Shown: positions 11,776 through 25,400 of the stretch, one piece after another
Layout of the letters: each line of letters opens with the position of its first letter
Position numbering within the stretch: position 1 is the stretch's first letter
Assembly: GCF_001039355.2 (NCBI RefSeq)
Contig: NW_019775684.1
Coordinates: forward strand, 174,633 to 238,632
Length of the DNA stretch: 64,000 nt
DNA from: Lingula anatina
Lineage: Eukaryota; Brachiopoda; Lingulata; Lingulida; Lingulidae
Direction of reading: 5' to 3'
The notes under the pieces: generated by a model
Database searches by the model: none
What the model saw: only the letters and a program-made list of their open reading frames with translations
Told to the model about the DNA's origin: nothing
Translations under genes and position numbers: made by a program

Positions 11776-14700
11776 TCACTGTGCTAGAGACTGCATAAAA
11801 CTCCCCAAGTCATATTCTGTTTCATATTGTTTTTCATCCCAAAGCTCGTCCATATTCTCCAGAATAGATTTCATGCTTTCTTTCCCATGTTCTGGCTTAG
11901 CCTCACTTGGTGTGCCCTTCTTACTGTCGTCCAGTGTAAACAGATCTAAGAGCTGATCTGTTCCCATGGAAACCAAACTGGAGTTTTCTTGACTTATCAC
12001 AGTGTTGGCTATTGTCAGCTTGAACTTTTGAAGCCTAAAATTTAAGGGGAAAAAATAAACGTAATGCATTAAAGAAACTCTCAGAAGGCAAACCACGGTT
12101 CAAGTAAAAAGTGAAATTTTGGAATTTCGGACTTTAGGAATTTTGCATTAAGAACTATGTTAATAAAACTAATATTAACTAAAAAAGCACTTGGAGAGTG
12201 CAGACCTCCACCAAGGCAGCGGTTTTTGATTATTACTGATTATTGATTGGTTATTGATCCGGATCACCACCAAAGACTTCTAAGTTAACCCATTTCCCAC
12301 CTACCCTGAAATTTTCATCAAAATTGGTCCATAACTTTTTGAGTTATGTTGATGACAAACAAACAGACAGCCAGACAAACAGGGGTGAATACATAACCTC
12401 CTTGCCGGAGGTAAAAAGCATGTCAAACAAAATGAACAGTTGGAGCAAAGTAATTTATCACAAAATATTAAACCTTATTATATTACTCACCCCATTATTT
12501 TTTCTTCCAAAGTTCCTCTTGTTATCAATCTGTAAACATTAACTACTTTCTTCTGCCCTATCCTGTGTGCACGATCCATGGCCTTTACATTAAAAATTAA
12601 TAAATATATAAATAGAGGAAAAAGCACCATAATGGACACTTAGAAGATTAAAGAAAAGATTTAATTGACATGTATTGCATGATAAAATCTACTTGTAGCA
12701 TTGCTGTCCATGTGAACTTTTCATGCCTTCTACTGCAATCAAAATTAATCAATTGTTATTTATTCATAATTAGGAGTGCTCGCCCGTACATCTTTCAACA
12801 ACAATTTGGTAGACAGAACTTATTTTTAAAAAATTCAAGAGTACACCAGTTCGAAAAACATTGCCATTCTGCATTTGATCATTAATTCATGTATCAACTG
12901 GAAGATGGTTGTGTACATAAACCCATAAGTTCAAACACAGTATTACTGCATTGTTATGTACTTAGGAACCAAAAGTAATCAGTTATCACTACAATTAAAC
13001 CGACTTGACAATAAACTTAAATTCTATCAAGCACACTATTTAAACCTTACCTGCAAATCTTTCATTGGGTTCCAATCATGCTCCACAAAGATGACCGTGT
13101 CTGCCCCAGTGAGGTTTAGCCCAAGTCCTCCAACATGAGTGGTAAGTAGTAAAATGTCTATGGAGGGGTCGTTGTTGAACCTGTTCACTAACCCATGCCT
13201 ACTCCCTGCTGGCACACTCCCATCTAGGCGCAGGTAGGTCACATTTGGCATGTGGGCCCTGCAGGATAATACGTGGAATTATTGCTTTAACTGAAGATCT
13301 TTGTTGGTGCCCTAGATGCCAGTTGGCATGAAGGAATTGAGGATGATTATGGTGATGATTACTCACACTGAACGCAGTTTCAGTGATCACGTACACTTTT
13401 ATTATCATCACCATCGTTGTTACAATTATTACCATCATGATCATCAACATCATCAACATGGAAAACAATGGTTACGAGAGATCACTTAGTGGTGTTATTT
13501 AGGTCAACCTTTGCATAATACATTTATGTCTTATAACCAACTATCTAATACCTGAACAAGTGTCAGCTATACCACTGTAAATAACCGATTGAGAGAAAAC
13601 ACTTAGTAAAGCAAATATCATGTTAAAAGCACTGACCTACATGTTAAAAAGAGAAATCTGAAGTCTAGAACATTCCAAAGTTGATAATAAAACCACAAAT
13701 TGTTGAAATTTGGCAAGAGCCAAGTCATACAAGACAGCTATGGTGGCATCTTTGATACCAAGAGATGCAGATGATCACAAAATGTTCTTAAAAACGGTGT
13801 CTGTACATAAAAACAAGACTGATAAAAAAGGGAAGGTTTCTTACAAGAGCAAATCCTTCTCCACCATATCTAGCATACTCTTGAGCTGGCAGAACACCAG
13901 GACCCTGTGCTGGTTGACAACTGGAGCATCAGAAGCATTGGAGTCTGCCCCTACACCAATACCACAGTCTGTCAACAATTGCCTGGGAAAAAGAATTTTA
14001 TTATGCTGACAAAACTGATAAGTTACCGTACTTACTCGATCTTTTCAAAGGGGGGAATTGTGAATGTAACAAACAGATAGTGTATTTTTTAAGCCATTAT
14101 TTCTTAAAATTAAAACTTTATTATTGAGAGGTAGCAACAAAATTGAAAAACAGGCTACTCTGGAGTTCTATTCTATGGAGTAAAAGCACCACAAATGCAG
14201 AATAGACACATAATTTTGTGATTATAAAATAATGTATCTGAAAGTTTGATAATTTTTGCCCACTGAAAAGATTGACTAATTATTGTCCTTAAGAGCTAGA
14301 CAATCAGATCTGCAGTAGACTAGAAATTACGTGATCTTAAAATTGGAAACCACCTATATGAGAGATAATATACTCAAAGGTTTAAAAGGAAGTTTTTTTC
14401 CCCAAATTTCTTACTGCATTTTAAAAGCAATTCAAACAGATTTCATTTCATCCAAGAAAATTTATATAATGCATCAAAAGACTGGCGAAAAGTTACTAAT
14501 ATACCTTAAAGCAGTGAGCTTTGCGGCATGCTGTATATCTTTGAGAGTGGTCTTCTCCATCATCAGTTGTGCCATAACTTTGTTGTACTCTGGATGTTGA
14601 GGTGTAAGGACCAATGCAGGATGGTTACATACTTTACGAAGGTATTGCAAAGCCTGAAGAGTTAAATAATTCACATATATATATATATACACAATTAAAA

Positions 14701-14801
14701 TTAATAAATAAATAAATAAACAAAAGACATGCAATAACCCCGACTCGGAGTTTCACGGGCATACCCAGAAGGTATGCCCGATCGTCAGGAGGTTTATTTG
14801 A

Positions 14802-14853
<52 letters not shown>

Positions 14854-17800
14854 AATATACATCAAGCAGGGAAGCAAAATGTTGTAAAACCCTCATTATT
14901 TAAAGATACTTTTGAAATATGTAACTTTTCTCACAACATTAGGCTAATATAGCAATGCAGAAACTTCCAAGCATAAAATATGCTGATTTTGCAACCAAAT
15001 CTCTGTGTAGCATATGATACCTGGAAGATGTGAGAGTGTGCGCTTGATTTTCCATCTCCTTCTTCTATGTCACTTTCTACATTCTTCTTGGCTCGGGACT
15101 TGGCAAAGTCTTCATATAACTGAACCTAAATAAAGACATGAAGTATGTCATCTAAAATGCTTTAAGCCATAAATATATCATTCTGCAGTAAACATCATAC
15201 TTGGATGAAACAGGGTCATTAAAATTACATGACTGTAACATATATAAAGGAAATATCTTCTTTACAAAAAGAGGGCATATGCCATAGACTGCAGTAATAT
15301 TGGTGTATATAATATTCTTCAGCAGACAAAAATACACAACAGAACATCAACAAGTTGTTATATCTTACCTGAAGTGGGCTTAAATCACAGTAATAATCCT
15401 GAATGATTTTTGGTGGAAGATCTTGTAAAACGTCCTCTTTGAGTCTTCTGAGCAGGAAGGGCAATACCTGTCTGTGCAGGGCTTCCATAGCCAATGCACC
15501 TGGGTAAAACATGGCAGTAGTTTCATTATGAATATTCTCAACAGCATTGTTTATTAATGAGTATTGTTTAACCAACCCCTGTTGTTAAGACTGAGCATAG
15601 CTTTAACAGTATACTACACAAAAATACCAATAAATGAAAGATTAAAACAACAGCTTGAAACAAAATAAAGAGTACAAATGAAGTTATAACTTATGACAAG
15701 ACAACAATCATGCACAACATCCTTGCTTTTAGGTATTCAAAATGAAAATATTTCAAACATGTTTTCTCATAACCTGCTTCTTGCTCCTTTGAAGAACTCT
15801 TGGCATCCCTGCTTTGCAGTATGGGGCGGCCATACTTGGCTGTGAATTGTTTCTCTGTACCAAGAAAACCAGGCATCAAAAAATCAAACAAAGACCACAG
15901 CTCCAATACATTGTTCTGGATTGGTGTGCCAGACAGGATCAGGCGATGGTTACAGACCAACTGTTTCACAGACTTAGAAATCTGCAAAAAACAACAGGAC
16001 ATTTTTAGTGCAGTTTTAATGTACATAGCATTATTTACAAACGAAACAGCTGGCAAGCACAAAAATGTAGCAGGTTTTACAATTTCTCTAAATTCTCGGA
16101 TAAAAAGTTACCCACCTTGGTTTTGCCATTCTTGATTATATGTCCTTCATCTAATATACAATAGTTCCACTTAATTGCCCTGTAATTATAAAACAATACT
16201 AATTCTAGTTCATATGATTAAAACATAATACATAATTGGCTTGAAATTAAAGTATACAAAACTTTAAAAATAAAGTTCATTTTGATATCATGTTATTACA
16301 GGGAGTGCTGTATTGACTGAAGTGACAATAATGATGAAAATTCAAATCAAATATCTATATCTTGCCAATATCAAATATTTTACCATAAAGCACAAAGAAA
16401 ATCATTATTTAAAGAGGATTTCTAAACTTACCCAAAGAATTCTATGTCGTTTCTAACAATGTCATAAGAAACAACTATCAAATTGTGCTTTTTCACTTTG
16501 CTTCTGAGCCTGAAATACAAAAATGAACCAATAATTGACACAGGTACATGTAATATGCAATAACACCTTGAAATAAAAACTTGTCTTATCCATGGCAATC
16601 AAGGGCCGGCCTGGGCTTCAAAGACAATCCAGACATCAAATTAATTGTCAAAATGAATTTTTCTTGATAAAATACCATTTGCCTTCAAGATCTTAATGCA
16701 GGTGTTACTCATTAAGGTGATTATACAGCAAAAATTATTTTTCACTAAAAGTTGATTATACAGCAAAAATTATTTTTATATCAATAAGCTGAGAAAATAA
16801 ACATCCTCAAATAAAGAAATAAACTTTGGTTTGACTTCTTGCCATTTCTGTGCTAAGAGTTGTATTCCATTAACAAAATGATTGGGACAAAACCTCGCCC
16901 CATCTTCTATATGGTAGGAAAGGTTTATAATGGGGTCTCTTTTTTTTAAATATTTAATTTTTTTTTTTTTTATAAACAGTTTGTCCCTAAGACCAAAATT
17001 GCTTAAAGTCATATCTGCCATGCATTATTTCTGCATATTTTGGTAAAACCCACTTTTAGATAGTCAAAACCCACCCCCAGCAATACCAAGTGATAGCAGT
17101 CTAATGTCTACTTACTTCACCCTCTCCATGACGGGACCTGTGTAATGCAAAGGATTGAGATACTCCTTACTGACAAACTTCTCCACTTCATAGACCCAGT
17201 GTCCAGTCAGGGTGGGTGGACACACAACTATAGATGGCATGGGCACACTGTCTGCAGCCTGGGTTTGCTAGAATGAGATACGTGTAGAGGAAACTGTACA
17301 ATATGAAGTGAGTGGAGACAAAACTTTATTGGGTAGAGACTCGGTGTCTGTTGCATACAGATTTGCAAGCATAAGAAAAATAGAGTGTAAAAGAATACTG
17401 ATATTGATGTGTGCCTGTATGTGTAAAAGGGCATGAAAACACCTCTGTGTAGTTGCTGACCACTTAACTAAAGCCAGCAAAAACACATTTTTAAAGATAA
17501 TTTTCAATTTTTCTTTTTTCCCCCCCTCAAATGCAATACTGAGTTATAACATACCTTGTACCTCTGCTCCCTATCATAGTGGTCACCAGCCAGGATACAT
17601 ATAGACATCAGGGTTTTCCCCAGTCCCATATCATCACAAAGTATTCCATGAAGCTTGTATGTATTCAAGAAGGCTAGCCAGTTGATACCATCCTGCATTT
17701 GAAGAGCAGTCAGTTAATTTTTTAAAACATATTTTAAATAAAATTACGTAGTCAACGGTATTAATTTGTCATCTGTCTATATACACGCAACCTTTTTATA

Positions 17801-19405
17801 AAATGAGTCCTATCTTCATGATTGGTTGCTTCAAGTTGGGGCAAGAATCGATCAGTAAAATTTTAGAAGACCAAAATCCAAACGTGGACTCTAAAGTTTA
17901 TACAGTTCATCAAACATACAAGATAGGATTTCAGTGATAAAAACAGTGCTAAATACCCTCTCCACCCAAGTTTAAGTTGATTCTTCCATCTCAAATCCCC
18001 ATAAAAGATGTTCCTTCAACTTAAAATATTTATGCTATTTCACATTATGAACTCACCTGCTGGTATTTGCGTAGTTCAGCTTTGATGGGAACAGGGCAAA
18101 CGTAGTCTTCTACTTTGCTGCTGTCTAGCAATTGCTCCAAGAATTTTCTCTCTTTCTCCTTTTGTTTGACAAGAGAGCTCTTCATTTCAGGGGGATCAGG
18201 TATGCCAGACTAAAAGATGACAATTGTATTAATATGGAAAAGAATAATTATATAAAACAATCTTACAGTAGAAAACCTTCAAGAATGCACATGTTCAAGA
18301 AAATAGTTAGCTAAGCTACTGTCAGCATACAAAAGATCATAATTTCATTTTCTTGAACAAGGCAGCAAAGCTGTCAAATGTACAGACAAAAAACAGGCAA
18401 TAACTATGCAGAAAATAGGCTACTGTCAATTCTGATGCAAAAGTACATTATGTTAAACTGCAAATTCAACATCAAATTTTAATTATGCTCAACAGGTAAT
18501 ACCAATGTAAATAAAATGNTAAGCACAAGTCAAAACAAATGTGTATTCATTAACATAAATTGACTGCTCTTTTGAAGTTAATGAATATCAGGGCCTGCTT
18601 AAACACAAATGTCATGATATTCTTGAATTGCCACACTTCTAAAACAGTTGAACACCCTACCTCCAAAGGCATCAGTCTTATGAGTGTAGCAAAGCAGTAA
18701 GTGGCCATGAGCCTGACAGCTTCATTGAGATCACTCATACAGCCTAGGATGGGAACCACCATAAGTACAATGTAGGCCACTATATCTACACCCAGACTGT
18801 CTATGATATCTGGACACACAGGGTTAAGGACATTTACAGAAATGTGTGGTACAGAATGACATGAACTTGATAGGCTAACACTAGAAAAAAAAAAAAAGAT
18901 AATTGCTCATGTCATATCTGCTCATTGCTCAGATAAAAAATAAATCTACTAATTTCAAATGTATACTGGCTGAAATCTGTAAACTTTTTGTAACCTGACC
19001 GCCAAACTGCCTTACATGGGATTAAAAACACAAAGAGGTTCCCTATTTAATATTGTTGTCTGGTAACTTTAATTTAAGACCCACAATGTAAAATAGTCCT
19101 TTTAATGTAAAAAAAAATTAATTTCCCGGAGATTTCAACACTTTTGCCTTATTCATCAAGGTCCAATTCATTTTTGAATTAAAGTTTTTAGTCTTTGAGT
19201 CAATCTCGTAATTAAGGTAAAGATTGGTGAATTTCTCTCGAAAGAGAATTAATTTAGAAATTCAGATCTCCAAAATGGGTAAAACATTGACCTTTGTTTT
19301 TTTTAATGGTTATGGATGGGACATACCTTGGTGATACAAGAAAAATGCTGAAACTTTCAGGATTTACATTTCTTTTGCTATAAAACACCTTAACAACTTC
19401 ATCCA

Positions 19406-19445
<40 letters not shown>

Positions 19446-22400
19446 AATAGTCAATATGAAGGATACGAGTTAAAGCCTCTATGGCTCCTCCACGACAGAC
19501 CTCACTGTCTGTTGAACCTAGCAGTGATAGTACATGTTCCAACACATAGTTCATGGTCTCTACAGTGTCTAGTTTACTTAGCATTCCCAAGCACCTGGCA
19601 GCCATGTGGCGTAAAGCAGTGAAAGGGTGCTGTAGACATACTGTCAGAGCTGGCAGCTTCTGCAAAATCTGAAATTATCCATGGTTGATAATATACAAAG
19701 TTCATAACAGTATGATAGGATTTGTATTTTAACAATGCTTATGTTATTAATAAATTATACTCTTGTTTTATTTCTCCATTTCACATACTTGAGAAGATGC
19801 AGTTAAATACCAATATTATACTATTATAAATAAGTTACACATCTAACTTCATTTTCTACTGAAATCGATTACTTTAAATCTTTACAGAAAGCACACGTAC
19901 CTGTGCTTGCAGCTGTCTATGAAGGCTTGGTCCTACCATCTCCATGACTTGTAGAGAATGAAGTAACTCTTGAGCTGTGTTTTCATCACTCCCCAAACTG
20001 GATGCATCTGTAGTGTTCAAAACGTATATAGTAAAGAACATTTCTAATACCTACTAGGGAAGTAAATTAACTCTAGGATAGATGAAATAAATCTGACATA
20101 AAATAAGTTTGCCCATCCTTCCTCTTTTAGAGATAAAAAAACCTGTTTAAAGTAATATAATTTTACATAGTATTATTTTGGCCTTATTCCATTATTTTAC
20201 AGGCGCAACGATTTTCTAGTGAACGGCACTTACCAAGTCCAGACTCATTTATCACAGATATAGGTTTAATGGTATTGTCCCAGAGGGTTGGCACTTTATT
20301 TGGGAGATCACTGGCCATATTCTCAGCTATTGTAGTGATAGCAAAGGTGGCACCACGTCTTTGAATGAACAGCTGTCGTTGTGCCTAGTGTATTACAAGA
20401 TATTCAAACATATTTCTACATTACTTCTGTCTGATAATTACTAATTTCTTTGAGGGAAAGTAATACAGGGATCAATTAAAATAGGCAGATTCTGCTTTTA
20501 CCTTTTTTGTTCTGTTACAACACAACACAGTAATTCAGAAATCTTCACTAAAAAACCAAAGCTGACTTCATAAAATATTTTAACATTAATTTTTTCTGCT
20601 TTCAGTCAGTTCATAAAACAAAACTCACCTCATTTATTTCGGCCACCATTTCTGGTGAAATCTCAACTGGTACATTAGCTGGTCTCCTTCCTGGTCTTCT
20701 TCCAATTTTCTCCATGCCCTGCAACCAACAGTGCTGTCCTGTGTTAGCACAAGTCAACTTACACAGTTGTAGCAATAAAATTAAGAATTCACCATACAAG
20801 AAACTTAACTAAGACACTAAGAAACAAACTTAACAACAGGCATCTAAAACCCCTGACAAGCAGAAAAGGACTAAACTTTTTGGCTCCCAAAATACGCCAA
20901 TTCCCCCTATAGTTAGTAAAATGGCATTATTGTTGTAAGCACCAACACCATGCATGAAGTCGAAAATCTGCCAACAGTCTCATCCCTGAGCTATATCATC
21001 ACCTTTTTCAACCATTTAATTTCATCAATGAGCCATAATCCAGTATTATTCTCCCTTATTATCTCCATTTCATTCTAGTTAGATGGTGTGCACCTGGTTT
21101 TATAATTTCTATAATTTTGTGGGAAATGAATCTATAAATACTACCTTCTGTTGTTTTGTCAGAGTAACGATTCCTGAGTACATATCACAAGGAACAGTTT
21201 TATCATTGGGATCTGAAAATAACACACAAAGAAAAATAAGCAAAACTACTTTTCGCAATAAGATATGTGTGTGAATTGTAGAGTTATAAAGAGAATCACT
21301 GATTCTTTAAATTACGAAGATGAAATGTGCCCCATTTGAAGATTTTTTTATTTACTTCAAGTCAATAGATCCCAAGAAAATCCACAGCAGGTCACCAATC
21401 CCAAATAACTGAGTGCTATCAGGTGACCAGTTTTAACCGGTATTGTTCTAGTTTCTATGGTGTTTCTATGGTGCCCCGATATCCGATTAACATTGGCTCA
21501 CTGATGATTCACTGAATTGTGGATACACAAACAAGCTCAATAGGAAACTTGAAAGGCTCATTATCAAATATTGAATAATATTAAAAAAAAGAGAAAAATG
21601 ATTTACAAACTAAAACTTAAATAATAAATTTGATGACTTCTTACCTGGCACATATTTTGCCATCACTGGTTGACTAATGCCAGGAGTGAATGTGGGATCA
21701 GAACACACCCAAACACAGAGATTCTTCACCACTTTGCCATTTGGACATGGGTTACGAGTGATACACTGAGACAGCAGCTGGGATAAGTTGGCAGCTGCTT
21801 GCCTCTGAAAGGAAATAGAACCGTCATGAAGAACAAAATAACTATTGAATGCCAATATCATATTAAATATGTGATTTCTACTAAAGAGAGCAAAAATCAC
21901 CAGAAAACCACTAAACAAGTACAAATTGTGTAAACAAATCAATGGACTGGTGACCAGCCATTTAAACTGGGAGGAACTGATGGTGTAAGTCATATTTGGA
22001 GCAAAAATGAATTTTATTTTTGCTTTTAAATTATCACTTTGATAGAGTTCATTGTACTCATCTTTTTTACAATACATTTAAATCATACATAAACCAAAGA
22101 CCAAAAATGAATGGAAAAATATGCTTTACCTGAATATCTGGATTGTCTTCTTTTTTTATAATATCCATCAGAGGGCGGATCACAGGATTTAATTTTTCTG
22201 GTAGAAAGTGCAAGAGAATAGTTGCCCCTGCCAAGCTTGACTGCACCCTAGACTCAAAATGAATATTTATTCAGATCAGCTGTGTGATGTTCAAGGACTA
22301 TGTGAATCACTTTCCACAGTTAAAGGATTAAGTTTACAAAAAGCAAAGAAAGTGTCCAATCCTATCAAATGAGTCTCAAAATTTTGTTTTAGATTAAAAG

Positions 22401-25400
22401 CATATTCTTATCAATATCAAAGCTAAGTGAGGGAAAAAAACAAGATCACTCTTTGCTGTTGGAAAGGACTCAATAGTGCTGGTATGAGCACTAAAATAGT
22501 CATCTGCTAATGGAAAAGCTTTCTATTGACCATACTAATGCAGCAAAACATGCTGAGAGCCCATATTCGTTGTTTAATTTAACTCTCTCTATACCTGATA
22601 GTTAAAGTCTGAAGCTCTGAACTGGTCTGTGTAATACTGGTTAACAAATGACCTCTTCTCTGTTCAAATTCTTGCAGTTGCTTGGGTTTGAGGTTCCCTT
22701 TTACAGCATCAAAGGTAGTGGTTGCCAAAGCTTGTGCCTGGTCTATTGTTAGTATTGTCCTAGAAAAATTAGCAAATATAAGGAGCCAAAACCATCTAAC
22801 TTGTAGGATGGCCTACTGATGGCGGCTATATTTAAACACACTCAGAACTGAGTTAATTCTCCTTCAACTTTCACCTGTGTCAATTTTTTTTTGAAAAGTA
22901 AGTGAAAATATTTTTTAAAAACTCACTTACCCGGGTTGAATAAAAGAATCCATGTTTATTTTTTGCTGCTTGAGACTTGCAACAAAATCCCTACACTCTG
23001 TTTGCATTCTTGTGAACAACATGGCTATCTCATCAAAGTACACAGCTTCATTCAAACACATCATGATTTTTTCTTTTACCATTTCTGGGCACTTGTTCTC
23101 CTGCTTTATAAAAATGTAAATAATCAATATTTAAATTCTACACTACTGATATCCCAAAGAAGACTTCACAAACTTCACATGCACAACCTTTAGTCAAAAG
23201 AATGTACTATAGTGTTCAGAAATTCAGAAGTGCTGAAAATTTTTATATATTATTAAAGCATATACACTGTGGTCTCAGTTATAGAATTAGATCTGACAAA
23301 AACACCAAAAGAAACACTTTAACTTCTCATTCATGATTGACCCATACCACTTGCATCAAAAGACCAGTTCATGACTGGTCTATACCATGACAACCTACTT
23401 CAAATAACCTGTTCATGACTGGTCCATACCATGACAACCTACTTCAAATAACCTGTTTATGACTGGTCAATACCATGACTAACTACTTCAAATTACCTGT
23501 TCCTGACTGGCCCAAACCATGACTATCTGCCCAATAGCCATCCTCTGCAGGGCAGACTTGGAATTGAGGTGAAATAGCAAAAGTTTTAAAAGAGCATCAC
23601 TTGGTGTTTCCATGTTCTCGGGATAGTTTGGTACTGGTTTGGTAAGGTAGGAGCACAAAATGCCCAGCATTCTGATAATAAATACAATATGAAAGAACTA
23701 TATCAACAAATCAATCTTACAATCTTCTTGTTTAAATAGCAGTGCTGAAATGATTGGGGGGGGGGGGGGCAAATAGAGGCTTCGTTCACGTTTTCTAAAA
23801 ATCTATTTTCTATTCGCTGTATCTTGTGATCACGGTCTGTGCCCTGAATACCTCGTGGCGTAATTACTGGCAGCGCGAGCCAGTTACTTCCAAAGCTGTA
23901 ATTAATTCTCGGCTGTGCTCGGAGTGATCACAAGATATCTCGAATAGAAAATAGATTTTTCATGTGAACAGAGTCTAAGTCATATTGTTGATCCTTAAAT
24001 GACAGCCTTAAAAATATTTCAATAAATGAACAAATAAATAGAGAAATAATACAGATATTAAATATCACATATTCTCAAGGTAAATTCAAACACTTGCTCT
24101 CTTTTCATGTACAGACTACATACTATAAAATATACCTTCCAGCTGTAATTCTGGCCCGCATGACACATGCGTCCCTATTGGCCTGTGTATCACTTAGAGA
24201 AAAGGTGCCAGCAATATATTCTTTATCCAGTTTATCATGCACGGGACTCGGAACCTCAGAAAAACTGCGGGATTTACCTGGGGTCAGACTCTGCAGTAGA
24301 AAATGACACATCTTTTGAATAAATCAATTAGTGCCCTTGTCATATTTAATGCTACTGGTAGGTAAAGAGCAACTCCACTATAAACTGAAAACATGTGGGC
24401 TTAATTGTGAGAGCCAAAGAATTGAGGTAACCCATTTCATGTGCTATCATAAAAAAAAATTCATTCAAATGACTGGCAGTTTGTACCACACTATCTCAAA
24501 TACTATAATCTTTAAAAGCACTCGACAGAGATATGCTTGATCTGTACCTTATCCTTATGTTTTGCATCGATGAGAAAGTTTTGATCAAAAGGAAGGCGTG
24601 ACGGTTGCATCATCATGCAAAGCCAGGTCCCCAGGAAAGGAGAGGTGGCAGCAATTAAGTAGTCCAGGGGAGATTTCTCTAAGACAGAGCACCAAACCTA
24701 AAATACACAACACAATGAAGTAGTTTGTATAAAACAACTTCTTTTTCAAATTGTAAAACTAAAATCAAACTTATCACACTGATATGTAAACAAAGAGAAG
24801 TGGTTTTTCTTTTACTTTAATTCAAATTATGTACCTTTTTAAAAATAGGTTAACTTATCACCATATTAACTTGAATAAAAAATATAAATAACATCACCAT
24901 CTTTTGTAAATCTTTTTAACTATGCAAAAAACATACAATTCATCCTAACCTGCTGAATCAAATCTAGCAATTCTGCTTTTTCTTCAAGTAGCACTCTTTG
25001 ATACACATGCCTTAGTGCTTCTTGGAGTATGGGGATTAGCCAAGTAGCATGTGGCTGGCGCTCACTGGTCAGCAAAATATGAAGCGTGGTAAGTACACAT
25101 TTTCTCACTGAGGTAATATTGTGCCTTAAGAAAGGCCAGAGTCTGGGTACAAGTTCAGACAATGAAAGATTTGTGCTAGAAAGAAAAAGAAAAAAATTTT
25201 GGTGAAAAGACAATTTTTATGTTATGGTCAGGCAAATGCAAATTTGTCTACTTTTCTTTGTCAGAGACTTATCAAAATTTCAAATCTGATAAAAAAGATG
25301 ATTACTAATTGATTATTACTATGATGAGCAGTCGCAAAGAAAGAAAACGTACGTGAAAAAGAGCAACTCTCCTCACCTCTCAGACTCCCCTGCTTGAGGT

